DNA of 64,000 nucleotides from Paracoccus lichenicola (GTDB lineage: Bacteria > Pseudomonadota > Alphaproteobacteria > Rhodobacterales > Rhodobacteraceae), in the NCBI RefSeq assembly GCF_009708075.1, contig NZ_WMBT01000002.1:1-64000 (forward strand). The letters run 5' to 3'. The notes under the pieces were generated by a model that saw only the letters and a list, made by a program, of their open reading frames with translations, was not told the DNA's origin and made no database searches. Position 1 is the first letter of the stretch. Each line of letters starts with the position of its first letter. This document shows positions 17,126 to 24,886 of this stretch, piece after piece. The translations under genes and the position numbers were made by a program.

Positions 17126-18256
17126 ATGAGCAGGACTTTCGGAACGACCGCCAGGGCCGGGGCGGCGGCGCTTCTTCTGGCCTCGTGCGGGGCGACGGGC
17201 TTTGATCCCGACCTGCGCGGCTGGATGCCCGGCTCTCTCAGCACGGCGGATGCGGCCGCCCGCGCCGCGCCGCGTCCGCAGCCCGACAGCCGGGGCATCA
17301 TCAGCTTTCCCGCCTATCAGGTCGTGATCGCCCGGAACGGGGACACGCCCGCCGTCATCGCCCGCCGCCTCGGCATCGACGCCGACCGCCTGGCCCGGCA
17401 CAACGCCTTGCCGCCGACGGCCCCGCTTGCCGCCGGGCAGACGCTGGTTCTGCCGCAGCGGGTCGGGGCGGCGCCAGCCCCCGGCGGCAGCATGATCAGC
17501 GATCCCTTCGCGGGCAAGCCCGCGCCGGTTCGCGGCGCTGCCGCCCCTGCGCCAGCGGCAAGCCCCGCGCCCGCGACCTCGGCCAATCCGGCGCAGCATA
17601 CCGTGGCCGCGGGCGAGACGGCCTGGTCCATCGCGCGGAAATACGATGTCGGCGTGCAGGATCTGGCCGTCTGGAACGGGTTGCCCGTCAGCATGTCGCT
17701 GCGCGTGGGCCAGCGGCTCGTCATCCCCGTGTCGGGACAGAAGCCGCCAAATGCGGCGGCCGTCATCACCATGCCCGGCAGCGGCAGCCCGACCCCGCGC
17801 CCGCCCTCGGCCGCCGAACCCTTGCCGTCCGAGGACACGACCCCCGCCGCCGCGCCCGGTCCCAAGGCGCCCGCGACCGACCTGGGCGCGACGCGGACCG
17901 CGGCATCGGCCGGGGGGCGGTTCCAGATGCCGGTGTCGGGGTCGATCATCCGCGTTTACGAAAAGGGCAAGAACGACGGCATCGACATCTCGGCCACCGC
18001 AGGGACGGCGGTGAAGGCCGCAGGCCGGGGCACGGTGGCGGCCGTCACCAAGGATACCGGCGGCGCGCCCATTGTCGTGATCCGGCACGACGGCAACCTG
18101 ATGACGGTCTATACCGGGCTGGACGGGCTGGACGTGGCCAAGGGCGACAGCGTGTCCGCCGGCCAGTCCTTGGGCAATGCGGGCCGGGGCGGGTTCGTGC
18201 ATTTCGAGGTGCGCCAGGGCTTCGACAGCGTGGACCCCGAGAAGTACCTGAACTGA
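17126..18256 (+). CDS. nlpD: NlpD-like LysM/LytM lipoprotein (cell-division amidase activator type)
   Basis: Lipoprotein of 376 residues: signal peptide with lipobox LLASC, two LysM peptidoglycan-binding domains (about 60-105 and 155-205), a proline/alanine/threonine linker and a C-terminal LytM (M23) domain (about 265-376). The zinc ligands of active M23 peptidases are largely missing: the first histidine position reads NDGIDIS and the HxH region has only HFEVR. It is therefore more likely a non-catalytic activator of an N-acetylmuramoyl-L-alanine amidase, as known for E. coli NlpD and EnvC. The ATG at 17126 precedes the lipoprotein signal directly. Third gene after surE-pcm. Confidence 0.88.
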   Translation: MSRTFGTTARAGAAALLLASCGATGFDPDLRGWMPGSLSTADAAARAAPRPQPDSRGIISFPAYQVVIARNGDTPAVIARRLGIDADRLARHNALPPTAPLAAGQTLVLPQRVGAAPAPGGSMISDPFAGKPAPVRGAAAPAPAASPAPATSANPAQHTVAAGETAWSIARKYDVGVQDLAVWNGLPVSMSLRVGQRLVIPVSGQKPPNAAAVITMPGSGSPTPRPPSAAEPLPSEDTTPAAAPGPKAPATDLGATRTAASAGGRFQMPVSGSIIRVYEKGKNDGIDISATAGTAVKAAGRGTVAAVTKDTGGAPIVVIRHDGNLMTVYTGLDGLDVAKGDSVSAGQSLGNAGRGGFVHFEVRQGFDSVDPEKYLN

Positions 18257-18320
18257 CCGAACGGAACGCCTGCCCCTGCCGGACGTTGGCCTGCGGTGAC
18301 CAAGCCAATGGAGGAAAGGC

Positions 18321-18617
18321 ATGGACCATTCCGAACACCCCCGGCTCTTGCCGGACGAATTGACCGACGCGGTCCTGACGGGCGCCACGATCTATGGCCC
18401 GGGCGACGACACCGTGGGCACCGTGTCGCATGTGCATGGATCGGGCAGCAGCGCCCAGGTGGTGATCGACGTGGGCGGCTTCCTGGGCATCGGGTCCAAG
18501 CCGGTTCTGGTGCCAGCCTCGGACCTGGACCTGATGCGCGACGGCGATGGCGTCGTCCACGGCGTGTCGCGCTGGTCCCGCGAAGACCTGAAGGCCCTGC
18601 CCGAACATACCGACTGA
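18321..18617 (+). CDS. PRC-barrel domain protein
   Basis: Small 98-residue protein containing one PRC-barrel domain: GATIYGPGDDTVGTVSHV near residue 21 is the barrel entry, followed by VVIDVGGFLGIGSKPV (about 50-65) and VLVPASDLDLM. The family includes RimM-like and photosynthetic reaction-centre H-subunit-like domains that mediate protein or RNA contacts. There is no signal peptide. A GGAGG-like site precedes the ATG. Function unknown; it converges on the glutamine-synthetase-like gene. Confidence 0.85.
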   Translation: MDHSEHPRLLPDELTDAVLTGATIYGPGDDTVGTVSHVHGSGSSAQVVIDVGGFLGIGSKPVLVPASDLDLMRDGDGVVHGVSRWSREDLKALPEHTD

Positions 18618-18649
18618 CCCGGCCGGGCGGCGGTTGCGCCTGCCGCCCG

Positions 18650-19981
18650 TCACACGGTGTCGAGGTAAAGCTCCACCGTTTCCTCGTCCGACAGCTCCGC
18701 CATGTAGTGCAGTTCCTGCCGCTTGGTCATGACGAAGTTCTCGATCAGGTGGCTTGGGAAGATCCGCCGCATCTCGGGGCATCCGTGAAAGGCGTCGATC
18801 GCCTCGCCCCAGGTGCCGGGCAACTGGTCCAGCTTCTGGTCATAGGCATTGCCCTTGAAGGGTGCGGGCGCTTCCAGCTTGTCGAGGATCCCGTTCAGCG
18901 CCGCCCCCAGGATTGCTGCCACGGTCAGATAGGGGTTCACGTCGCCGCCCGCCACCCGATGCTCGATCCGCCGGGCCTTGGGACTGGAGGACGGGATGCG
19001 GATGGCGGCGGTGCGGTTCTCGTAGGCCCAGCCGATGCCTGTGGGCGCATGGGCGTTCGGGACCAGCCGGTCATAGCTGTTCTCATGCGGCGCGAACAGC
19101 AGCGTCGATCCCGACATCGCGCGCAGGCATCCGGCAACCGCATGGCGCAACTGCTCGGTCCCCTCGTCCCCGCCATTGTCGAAGATGTTGCGGCCCGACC
19201 GGTCGAGGATCGAGAAATGCATGTGCATCCCGTTTCCAGAGAACGTCTCATAGGGCTTGGCCATGAAGCTGCCGGCAAAGCCGTATTGCCGGGCGATGCC
19301 CTTGACCAGCATCTTGAAGAACCAGGTGTCGTCCGCAGCCTTCAGCGGGTCGGGCTGGTGCATCAGGTTGATCTCGAACTGGCCCGGCCCGGCTTCGGAA
19401 ATCGCGGTGTCGGCGGGAATGTCCATCGCCTCGCAGGCGTCGTAAAGCGTGGTGAAGAACTGGTCAAAGGCGTCCAGCGCGCGCAGAGACAGAACCTCGC
19501 CCCCGGTGCGGCGCTTGCCGGAACGCGGGCTTGGCGGGACGCGCAACTGGCGGCCCGAATCGTCGATCAGGAAGAATTCCAGTTCCGTCGCCACGACCGG
19601 GGTGAGGCCAGCTTCCTTGTAGCGTTCGACCACGCGGGCCAGCGCCTGGCGGGGATCGCCCTCGTAGGGGCGGCCATCCAGATGGAACATCCACAAGGGC
19701 AGAAGCGCGGTCGGCGCGTCCAGCCAGGGCATGGGCAGGAAGCCCCGTTCGGTCGGCAGCAGCAATCCGTCGGGATCGCCGATCTGGAAGACCAAGGGGC
19801 TGTCCTCGACATCCTCGCCCCAGATGTCCAGGTTCAGGACGGAAAAGGGAAACTTCGTCCCCTCCTCCAGCAGCTTGCCGGCATAGCGGGCGGGAATGCG
19901 CTTGCCGCGCGCGACCCCGTTCAGGTCGGCTGCGGCCACGCGGATGGTCTTGACCTCGGGGTGTTCTTTCAACCAGTTCAT
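18650..19981 (-). CDS. Glutamine-synthetase-family ligase (gamma-glutamyl-polyamine type)
   Basis: This 443-residue protein has the glutamine synthetase fold but is closer to the PuuA/GlnA3-like branch that ligates glutamate to amines. Catalytic blocks are intact: ELEFFL (metal ligands), GPGQFEIN, NGMHMHFS, NRTAAIRIP and RIEHRVAGGDVNPYL. It starts four bases after the permease stop and is the last gene of a run with an amino acid ABC importer, so it probably acts on the imported compound. The usual GS adenylylation tyrosine context is not apparent. Gamma-glutamylputrescine or another amine is plausible, but the substrate is not proven. Confidence 0.8.
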   Translation of the reverse strand: MNWLKEHPEVKTIRVAAADLNGVARGKRIPARYAGKLLEEGTKFPFSVLNLDIWGEDVEDSPLVFQIGDPDGLLLPTERGFLPMPWLDAPTALLPLWMFHLDGRPYEGDPRQALARVVERYKEAGLTPVVATELEFFLIDDSGRQLRVPPSPRSGKRRTGGEVLSLRALDAFDQFFTTLYDACEAMDIPADTAISEAGPGQFEINLMHQPDPLKAADDTWFFKMLVKGIARQYGFAGSFMAKPYETFSGNGMHMHFSILDRSGRNIFDNGGDEGTEQLRHAVAGCLRAMSGSTLLFAPHENSYDRLVPNAHAPTGIGWAYENRTAAIRIPSSSPKARRIEHRVAGGDVNPYLTVAAILGAALNGILDKLEAPAPFKGNAYDQKLDQLPGTWGEAIDAFHGCPEMRRIFPSHLIENFVMTKRQELHYMAELSDEETVELYLDTV

Positions 19982-19985
19982 GACG

Positions 19986-20810
19986 CTACCGGATCACCTG
20001 CGGACGATACTTGATGCGCCCCGCCGCGCCGGGCAAGTGGCGGTTCAGGCGCCGGTTCACGATGCCGAACAATCCGATCAGCGCAAGGGTCGAGACGATG
20101 AAATATCCCGCCACGATCGGATAGGCCACAAAGGGGTTGAAGGTCTGGCCCGCGAAATAGCTGGCGTAATACAGGCTGTCGCCGCGCTGCTGGAAGGCCG
20201 GGAAGCCCGAAAAGAACACCAGCGTGGTGGCGTGGAACAGGAAGATCGCCTCGTTGGTATAGGACGGCCAGGCCAGGCGCAGCATGGTGGGCCACAGCAC
20301 GCGGCGGAACTTGGTCCAGCCGGTCATGCCATAGGCCTCGGCGGCCTCGATGTCGCCCTTGGGGACCGCCATCAGCGCGCCGTGGAAGATCTGGGCGGAA
20401 TAGGCGGCGGTGTTCAGCATCAGCACGATCAGCGCGCCCGCCCAGGCCTTGGCCAGCCAGCTTGTCGCGACGGTCATGCCGAAGATTTCGATCCCCGAAC
20501 GGGGCAGCAGGACCAGCGCCTCGTAGGCCAGGAAGAACTGGATGAACAGCGGGCTGCCCCGGAACAGGAAGATGAAGCCGTCGGCGGGCTTGCGCAGCCA
20601 GGGGTTCGTGCTGGTCTTGGCCAGCGCCAGGGCGGTCGCCAGGAAGAACCCGAACAGCAGCGCGAAAAAGGCGAAATACAGGTTCCAGATCAGCCCCGAC
20701 CCGATCAGCGTGACCTGCTGGCACAGCGTGAAATCCGTGCGCGGCAGCAGCCGTTCGCCGATACCCAGCGACCGCAACCCGTAATCCAGGATCGTCTGCG
20801 CGCAGGTCAT
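19986..20810 (-). CDS. Amino acid ABC transporter permease (HisM/OccM-like)
   Basis: Inner-membrane permease of 274 residues with a BPD-type fold: the cytoplasmic EAAEAYGMTGWTKFRRVL loop (about 180-195) that contacts the ATPase is clear, and around five or six membrane helices are visible. It belongs to the polar amino acid HisMQ family and is longer than average at the N-terminus. The start overlaps the stop of the partner permease (ATGA). It pairs with the 294-residue permease to form the heterodimeric channel of the importer at 19986-23284. Confidence 0.88.
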   Translation of the reverse strand: MTCAQTILDYGLRSLGIGERLLPRTDFTLCQQVTLIGSGLIWNLYFAFFALLFGFFLATALALAKTSTNPWLRKPADGFIFLFRGSPLFIQFFLAYEALVLLPRSGIEIFGMTVATSWLAKAWAGALIVLMLNTAAYSAQIFHGALMAVPKGDIEAAEAYGMTGWTKFRRVLWPTMLRLAWPSYTNEAIFLFHATTLVFFSGFPAFQQRGDSLYYASYFAGQTFNPFVAYPIVAGYFIVSTLALIGLFGIVNRRLNRHLPGAAGRIKYRPQVIR

Positions 20811-21691
20811 GGTGCGACGGCCTTGCGCTGCGCCTCGCCGGCCATGGTGGCCTGCCCCCGGGTCAGGCGCGCGGTCACCCGGTCCAGCACCCGTTCGGAC
20901 ACCCAGGTCATCAGCAGATAGAACACCAGCACGGCGATGAAGTAATACAGCCGCCAGTCGGGATGCGGATAGGCGAATGACGATGTCTTGGCCCCGCCCA
21001 GTTCGCGCGCCCAATAAACGATGTCCTCGATCCCCAGCAGGAACAGCAGGGGCGTGGCCTTGATGAGGATCATCCACAGGTTCGACAGGCCCGGCAGCGC
21101 ATAGGTCCACATCTGCGGCACAAGGATCCGGCGCGAGATCTGGCGGGGCGTCATGCCGTAAGCCTCGGCCGTTTCCAGTTGGGCGCGGGGCACGGCCTGC
21201 ATCGCGCCATACAGGACGTTCGCGGCAAAGGCGCCGAAGACGACCGAAAAGGCGATCACGGCCAGGGCCATGGCATAGATGTCGTGGATCCATTCGGGAC
21301 TGGTGGACAAGGGCAGCTTGGCCGCCGCGCAGACCACGAAATCGTTGCCTTGGCGGACCGGCGCGTCGCTGTCGCACAGCGCCTGGTGGCGCAGCCATTC
21401 CAGGCCCTGGTCCAGCGCGATGGGCACGAACAGGAAGAACACGATGTCGGGCACCCCCCGCACCATCGAGGTGTAGAGCTTGCCCAGCCACCGGACCGGC
21501 GCGATCCGCGACCGCGACGCCATCGCGCCGCCGTAACCGAACAGCAGCGCGATGGGCGCGGTGATCGCCAGCAGCAGCAACACCACCCCGAAGCTGGCAT
21601 AGAACAGCATGTGCGTGCCGGTCGTCAGATAGCATGACAACCAGGCAAGCCCGTCCAGCACCGAAGGGTCGCCGCAAAAGGAAAACATCAT
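20807..21691 (-). CDS. Amino acid ABC transporter permease (HisQ/OccQ-like)
   Basis: Second permease, 294 residues, of the polar amino acid family. The ATPase-coupling loop reads ETAEAYGMTPRQISRRIL (about 175-190). A larger loop between helices (about 100-140, with two cysteines) is presumably periplasmic. It overlaps the next permease by four bases and follows the binding-protein gene after an intercistronic stem-loop. Conserved order binding protein, HisQ, HisM supports the assignment. Confidence 0.88.
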   Translation of the reverse strand: MMFSFCGDPSVLDGLAWLSCYLTTGTHMLFYASFGVVLLLLAITAPIALLFGYGGAMASRSRIAPVRWLGKLYTSMVRGVPDIVFFLFVPIALDQGLEWLRHQALCDSDAPVRQGNDFVVCAAAKLPLSTSPEWIHDIYAMALAVIAFSVVFGAFAANVLYGAMQAVPRAQLETAEAYGMTPRQISRRILVPQMWTYALPGLSNLWMILIKATPLLFLLGIEDIVYWARELGGAKTSSFAYPHPDWRLYYFIAVLVFYLLMTWVSERVLDRVTARLTRGQATMAGEAQRKAVAP

Positions 21692-21706
21692 CCGTCCCGG
21701 TGGGGA

Positions 21707-21724
21707 CCGCGGGTCGTCCCGCGG
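21707..21724 (-). promoter_or_regulatory. Intercistronic stem-loop between binding protein and permeases
   Basis: CCGCGGG, a four-base loop and CCCGCGG form a perfect 7 bp stem that extends by further pairs with one mismatch. It lies in the gap of about 40 bases after the binding-protein stop and has no uridine run. In many ABC operons such a hairpin protects the upstream message and lowers expression of the permeases; that role here is inference. Confidence 0.5.
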
Positions 21725-21733
21725 CCCGTCAGA

Positions 21734-22456
21734 TCATTCGTAGGTCTGCGCGTCGTCGCCGAAATGCTTCTTGATCAGCGCGTTCAGGCTGCCGTCTTCC
21801 TTCATCGCGGTGATGGCGGCGTCGAATTTCTCGCGCAGCTCGGTGTCGGACTGGCGCAGGCCCACGCCGATGCCTTCGTCCAGGCTGACCTGTTCGCCCA
21901 CGAAGACCAGATCGTCGCTGTCTTCGACGAACGGGCGCATCACCTCGTGGTCGCCAAAGCCCGCGTCGGCCTCTCCGTTGCGGATGGCGGCCAGCACCTG
22001 GTCGATGTTGGGGAATTCCAGCATCGTGGCGCCGGTTTCGGCGATGTGGGACGCCTGCACGGTGCCGGTCTGAACGGCGATCACGCCGCCTTCCAGATCG
22101 ACGCCTTCCTGCAACGCGACATAGGACGAGGGCGCGGGCGGCAGGTAATCCTGGGTGAAGGCGATGACGGCCTTGCGTTCGTCGTTGATGCTCATCGCGG
22201 CCATGATCGTGTCATAGTTCGACGACACCAGGTTCGGGATGATCGAATCCCAGTCGTTCTTGACCCAGGTGCATTCCAGAGCCGCGCGCTTGCACAGCTC
22301 GTCGCCCAGTTCGCGTTCAAAGCCCGCGACCTCGCCCGCCTCGTTGATGAAGTTGTAGGGGGGATAGGCGCCCTCGGTCCCCATGCGGACGGTCTGGGCC
22401 AGGCCCATGCCCGCGGTCAGGGCCAGGGCGGTCGCGGCAAGCAGCAGTTTCTTCAT
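21734..22456 (-). CDS. Periplasmic polar amino acid binding protein (LAO/ArgT/HisJ-like)
   Basis: A 240-residue precursor with a Sec signal peptide (MKKLLLAATALALTAGMGLAQ). The mature protein begins with the family strand VRMGTEGAYPPYNF, then GFERELGDELCKRA. Basic or polar amino acids are the usual ligands (lysine, arginine, ornithine, histidine, octopine). A GTG two codons upstream is possible, but the ATG is better placed after AGGAGA. It delivers ligand to the permease pair encoded downstream. Ligand identity cannot be read from sequence. Confidence 0.87.
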   Translation of the reverse strand: MKKLLLAATALALTAGMGLAQTVRMGTEGAYPPYNFINEAGEVAGFERELGDELCKRAALECTWVKNDWDSIIPNLVSSNYDTIMAAMSINDERKAVIAFTQDYLPPAPSSYVALQEGVDLEGGVIAVQTGTVQASHIAETGATMLEFPNIDQVLAAIRNGEADAGFGDHEVMRPFVEDSDDLVFVGEQVSLDEGIGVGLRQSDTELREKFDAAITAMKEDGSLNALIKKHFGDDAQTYE

Positions 22457-22486
22457 TGTCACGTCGTCTCCTGTTGGTCGTCTTTG

Positions 22487-23284
22487 TCAATGCGCCATCG
22501 AGGCGCTGAGGAACTGGCGAAGCCGGTCGGTTTGCGGCGCGCCGAACAGCCGGTCGGGGGGGCCTTCCTCGGCGATCAGGCCCTGGTGCAGGAAGACCAC
22601 GTGGTCGCTGACATCGGCGGCCAGGCGCATGTCGTGGGTCACGATGATCATGGTGCGGCTTTCGCCCGCCAGATCCTTGATGACGCGCACGACCTCTTGC
22701 TGCAATTCGGGGTCCAGCGCGCTGGTCGGTTCGTCGAACAGCAGCGCCTTGGGGTTCATGCACAGCGCGCGGGCGATGGCCGCGCGCTGCTGCTGGCCGC
22801 CGGACAGTTGCGCGGGATATTTCGCGGCCTGGTCGGCGATGCCCACCTTGTCCAGCAGCGCGCGGGCGCGGGCCTCGACCGTTGCCCGGTCTTCGCGCAG
22901 AACCGTCACGGGCGCTTCCATGACGTTTTGCAGGATCGACATGTGGGACCACAGGTTGAACTGCTGGAAGACCATCGACAGGTTGGTGCGGAACCGCATC
23001 ACCTGCGCGCGGTCGGCGGGCACGCGGGACATGCCCTGCCCCCGCCAGCGCACGGGTTCGCCTTCAAAGCTGATCTCGCCCGCCTGGCTGTTTTCCAGAA
23101 GGTTGCAGCAGCGCAGCAGCGTGGACTTGCCGGAACCCGACGACCCGATCAGGCTGACCACATGCCCGCGCGGCGCGGTCAGGGACACGCCCTTCAGCAC
23201 CTGGACCGACCCATAGGCCTTGTGCAGCCCCTGGATCTGGATCACGGGCGCGGTGTCGGAAAGGGCGTCTTTGTCGTTCATCAT
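22487..23284 (-). CDS. Amino acid ABC transporter ATP-binding protein (HisP/OccP-like)
   Basis: The ATPase of the importer, 265 residues. Walker A is GSSGSGKST, the signature is LSGGQQQRAAIARAL, and Walker B is ALLFDEPTSALD, followed by the switch histidine in VTHDM. The WRGQGMSRVPADRAQV insert around residue 79 is typical of HisP-type proteins. It is the first gene of the five-gene run ATPase, binding protein, two permeases, ligase. An ATG-ATG pair leaves a one-codon uncertainty in the start. Confidence 0.9.
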   Translation of the reverse strand: MMNDKDALSDTAPVIQIQGLHKAYGSVQVLKGVSLTAPRGHVVSLIGSSGSGKSTLLRCCNLLENSQAGEISFEGEPVRWRGQGMSRVPADRAQVMRFRTNLSMVFQQFNLWSHMSILQNVMEAPVTVLREDRATVEARARALLDKVGIADQAAKYPAQLSGGQQQRAAIARALCMNPKALLFDEPTSALDPELQQEVVRVIKDLAGESRTMIIVTHDMRLAADVSDHVVFLHQGLIAEEGPPDRLFGAPQTDRLRQFLSASMAH

Positions 23285-23331
23285 CGGCGCATTGGGCGAT
23301 AATCCCCGCGCTTTTGCAACGGGGTCTGCAA

Positions 23332-23359
23332 GGCAACCTGCCGATAAACGCAGGTTGCC
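23332..23359 (-). terminator. Terminator-like hairpin after purS
   Basis: GGCAACCTGC, an eight-base loop and GCAGGTTGCC form a perfect 10 bp stem about 6 bases past the purS stop on the minus strand. There is no uridine run, so it may stabilise the purCS message or block 3' decay rather than terminate. Confidence 0.5.
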
Positions 23360-23365
23360 GCAGCG

Positions 23366-23605
23366 TCAGACGATCTCGACCGCGTATTTCTCGATCACGG
23401 TGTTGGCCAGCAGGCCTTCGCACATCCGCGCGACCTCGACCCTGGCGGTCTCGGGGTCGGTCGCCTCCAGGTCCAGTTCGATCAGCTTGCCCTGGCGCAC
23501 GCCCGTGACGCCCTGATGGCCAAGGCCGCCAAGCGCGTGGCGGATCGCCTCGCCCTGCGGATCCAGGACGCCATCCTTCAGCATGATCGTGACACGGGCT
23601 TTCAT
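23366..23605 (-). CDS. purS: Phosphoribosylformylglycinamidine synthase subunit PurS
   Basis: Small 79-residue subunit of the three-part FGAM synthase (PurS, PurQ, PurL), which converts FGAR to FGAM in purine synthesis. It starts MKARVTIMLKDGVLDPQG and contains the GVRQGKLIEL motif, both diagnostic of PurS. The frame is open upstream, but the ATG at 23605 gives the normal length. It follows purC by 11 bp; purQ and purL are not in this window. Confidence 0.92.
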   Translation of the reverse strand: MKARVTIMLKDGVLDPQGEAIRHALGGLGHQGVTGVRQGKLIELDLEATDPETARVEVARMCEGLLANTVIEKYAVEIV

Positions 23606-23616
23606 GGCGCTTTCCT

Positions 23617-24378
23617 TCAGTTGATCGTGGCCGATTTCAGGCTGGTGGTGTTGGCGGGCATCAGGCCCAGGCGGCGCGCCACCTCGGTATAGGCGTCGGT
23701 CAGGCTGCCCAGGTCGCGGCGGAACACGTCCTTGTCCAGCTTTTGCCCGGTCTTCATGTCCCACAACCGGCAGCTGTCCGGGCTGATCTCGTCGGCCACG
23801 ATCAGGCGCATGAAGTCGTTGTCCCAGACACGCCCGATCTCGATCTTGAAGTCGATCAGCTTGATGCCCACGCCATAGAAGACGCCCGACAGGAAGTCGT
23901 TGACGCGCAGCGCGAGGCTGACGATGTCGTCCAGATCCTGCTGGGTCGCCCAGCCGAAGGCGATGATGTATTCCTCGGACACCATCGGGTCGCCCAGCTC
24001 GTCGTTCTTGAAGCTGTATTCGACGATGGGACGGGGCAGCAGCGTGCCTTCCTCCAGCCCGAGGCGCTTGGAAATGGACCCGGCGGCGAAGTTGCGCACG
24101 ATCACTTCCAGGGGAACGATCTCGACCTGGCGGATCAGTTGCTCGCGCATGTTGATGCGGCGGATGAAGTGGTTGGGGACGCCGATGTTCGTCAGTCCGT
24201 TCATGAAGAACTCGGACAGGCGGTTGTTCAGGACGCCCTTGCCCTCGATCACGGCCTTTTTCTGCGCGTTGAAGGCGGTCGCGTCGTCCTTGAAATACTG
24301 GACCAGCGTGCCAGGTTCAGTGCCTTCGTAAAGGATCTTCGCCTTGCCTTCATAGATCTTCTTGCGGCGCGGTGCCAT
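23617..24378 (-). CDS. purC: SAICAR synthetase
   Basis: Phosphoribosylaminoimidazole-succinocarboxamide synthase, 253 residues. It ligates aspartate to CAIR in purine synthesis. N-terminal [11 protein letters not shown] is the ATP-binding region; [17 protein letters not shown] and LIDFKIEIG are family signatures. It is the first gene of purC-purS and is divergent from the ATPase zeta gene. The start gives the standard N-terminus [11 protein letters not shown]. Confidence 0.95.
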   Translation of the reverse strand: MAPRRKKIYEGKAKILYEGTEPGTLVQYFKDDATAFNAQKKAVIEGKGVLNNRLSEFFMNGLTNIGVPNHFIRRINMREQLIRQVEIVPLEVIVRNFAAGSISKRLGLEEGTLLPRPIVEYSFKNDELGDPMVSEEYIIAFGWATQQDLDDIVSLALRVNDFLSGVFYGVGIKLIDFKIEIGRVWDNDFMRLIVADEISPDSCRLWDMKTGQKLDKDVFRRDLGSLTDAYTEVARRLGLMPANTTSLKSATIN

Positions 24379-24452
24379 GGCGGGCGTCCTTTCGCATGTC
24401 CCTTATCCCACGCGCCTTACCTTACAAGCGGCACCGGGGGCAATACAGAGGC

Positions 24453-24480
24453 TTGCAAGCGCAGGCGGGCAGGATAAGCT
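24453..24480 (+). promoter_or_regulatory. Candidate promoter for the ATPase zeta gene
   Basis: TTGCAA (24453-24458) and TAAGCT (24475-24480) are 16 bases apart, about 27 bases before the ATG. Position and sequence fit a housekeeping promoter moderately well. Confidence 0.4.
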
Positions 24481-24507
24481 TTCACCAAGCCAAAACCGGA
24501 GGCCACC

Positions 24508-24828
24508 ATGAACACCACCTTCGACGACCGTGAACGCGGCTACGAATCCAAGTTCGCCCATGACGAGAGCCTGCGCTTCAAGGCCGATGCGCGCCGCAAC
24601 CGCCTGGTGGGCGAATGGGCCGCGGGCCTGCTGGGCAAGCAGGGCGACGATGCCCGGGCCTATGCCCTGAGCATCGTGACCTCGGACTTCGAGGAACCGG
24701 GCCATGAGGATGTCTTCCGCAAGCTGTCGGCGGATCTGGACGGCAAGGCGACCGAGGCGGAAATCCGCGCCAAGATGGCGGAACTGATGACGGTCGCCCG
24801 CCACCAGATCATCGGCGAAGCCGACTAG
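24508..24828 (+). CDS. F1Fo-ATPase inhibitor subunit zeta (DUF1476)
   Basis: A 106-residue helical protein closely resembling the zeta subunit of Paracoccus denitrificans F1-ATPase (DUF1476). It starts with FDDRERGYESKFAHD, the N-terminal inhibitory segment, followed by FKADARRNRLVGEWAAGLLG and the acidic AYALSIVTSDFEEPG region. Zeta blocks ATP hydrolysis by F1 by inserting its N-terminus into a catalytic interface, limiting ATP waste when the proton gradient falls. It appears monocistronic, with its own promoter and a strong terminator, away from the atp operon. Confidence 0.93.
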   Translation: MNTTFDDRERGYESKFAHDESLRFKADARRNRLVGEWAAGLLGKQGDDARAYALSIVTSDFEEPGHEDVFRKLSADLDGKATEAEIRAKMAELMTVARHQIIGEAD

Positions 24829-24862
24829 CGAATCCCGGCAAGCGGGGCGCATGACGACATTC

Positions 24863-24886
24863 GGGGGGCCGTCCGGCCCCCTTTTC
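24863..24886 (+). terminator. Rho-independent terminator of the zeta gene
   Basis: GGGGGCC, GTCC loop, GGCCCCC, then CTTTTC. A perfect 7 bp stem with a short uridine tract, 35 bases after the stop. It touches the stop codon of the convergent MATE gene. Confidence 0.75.
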
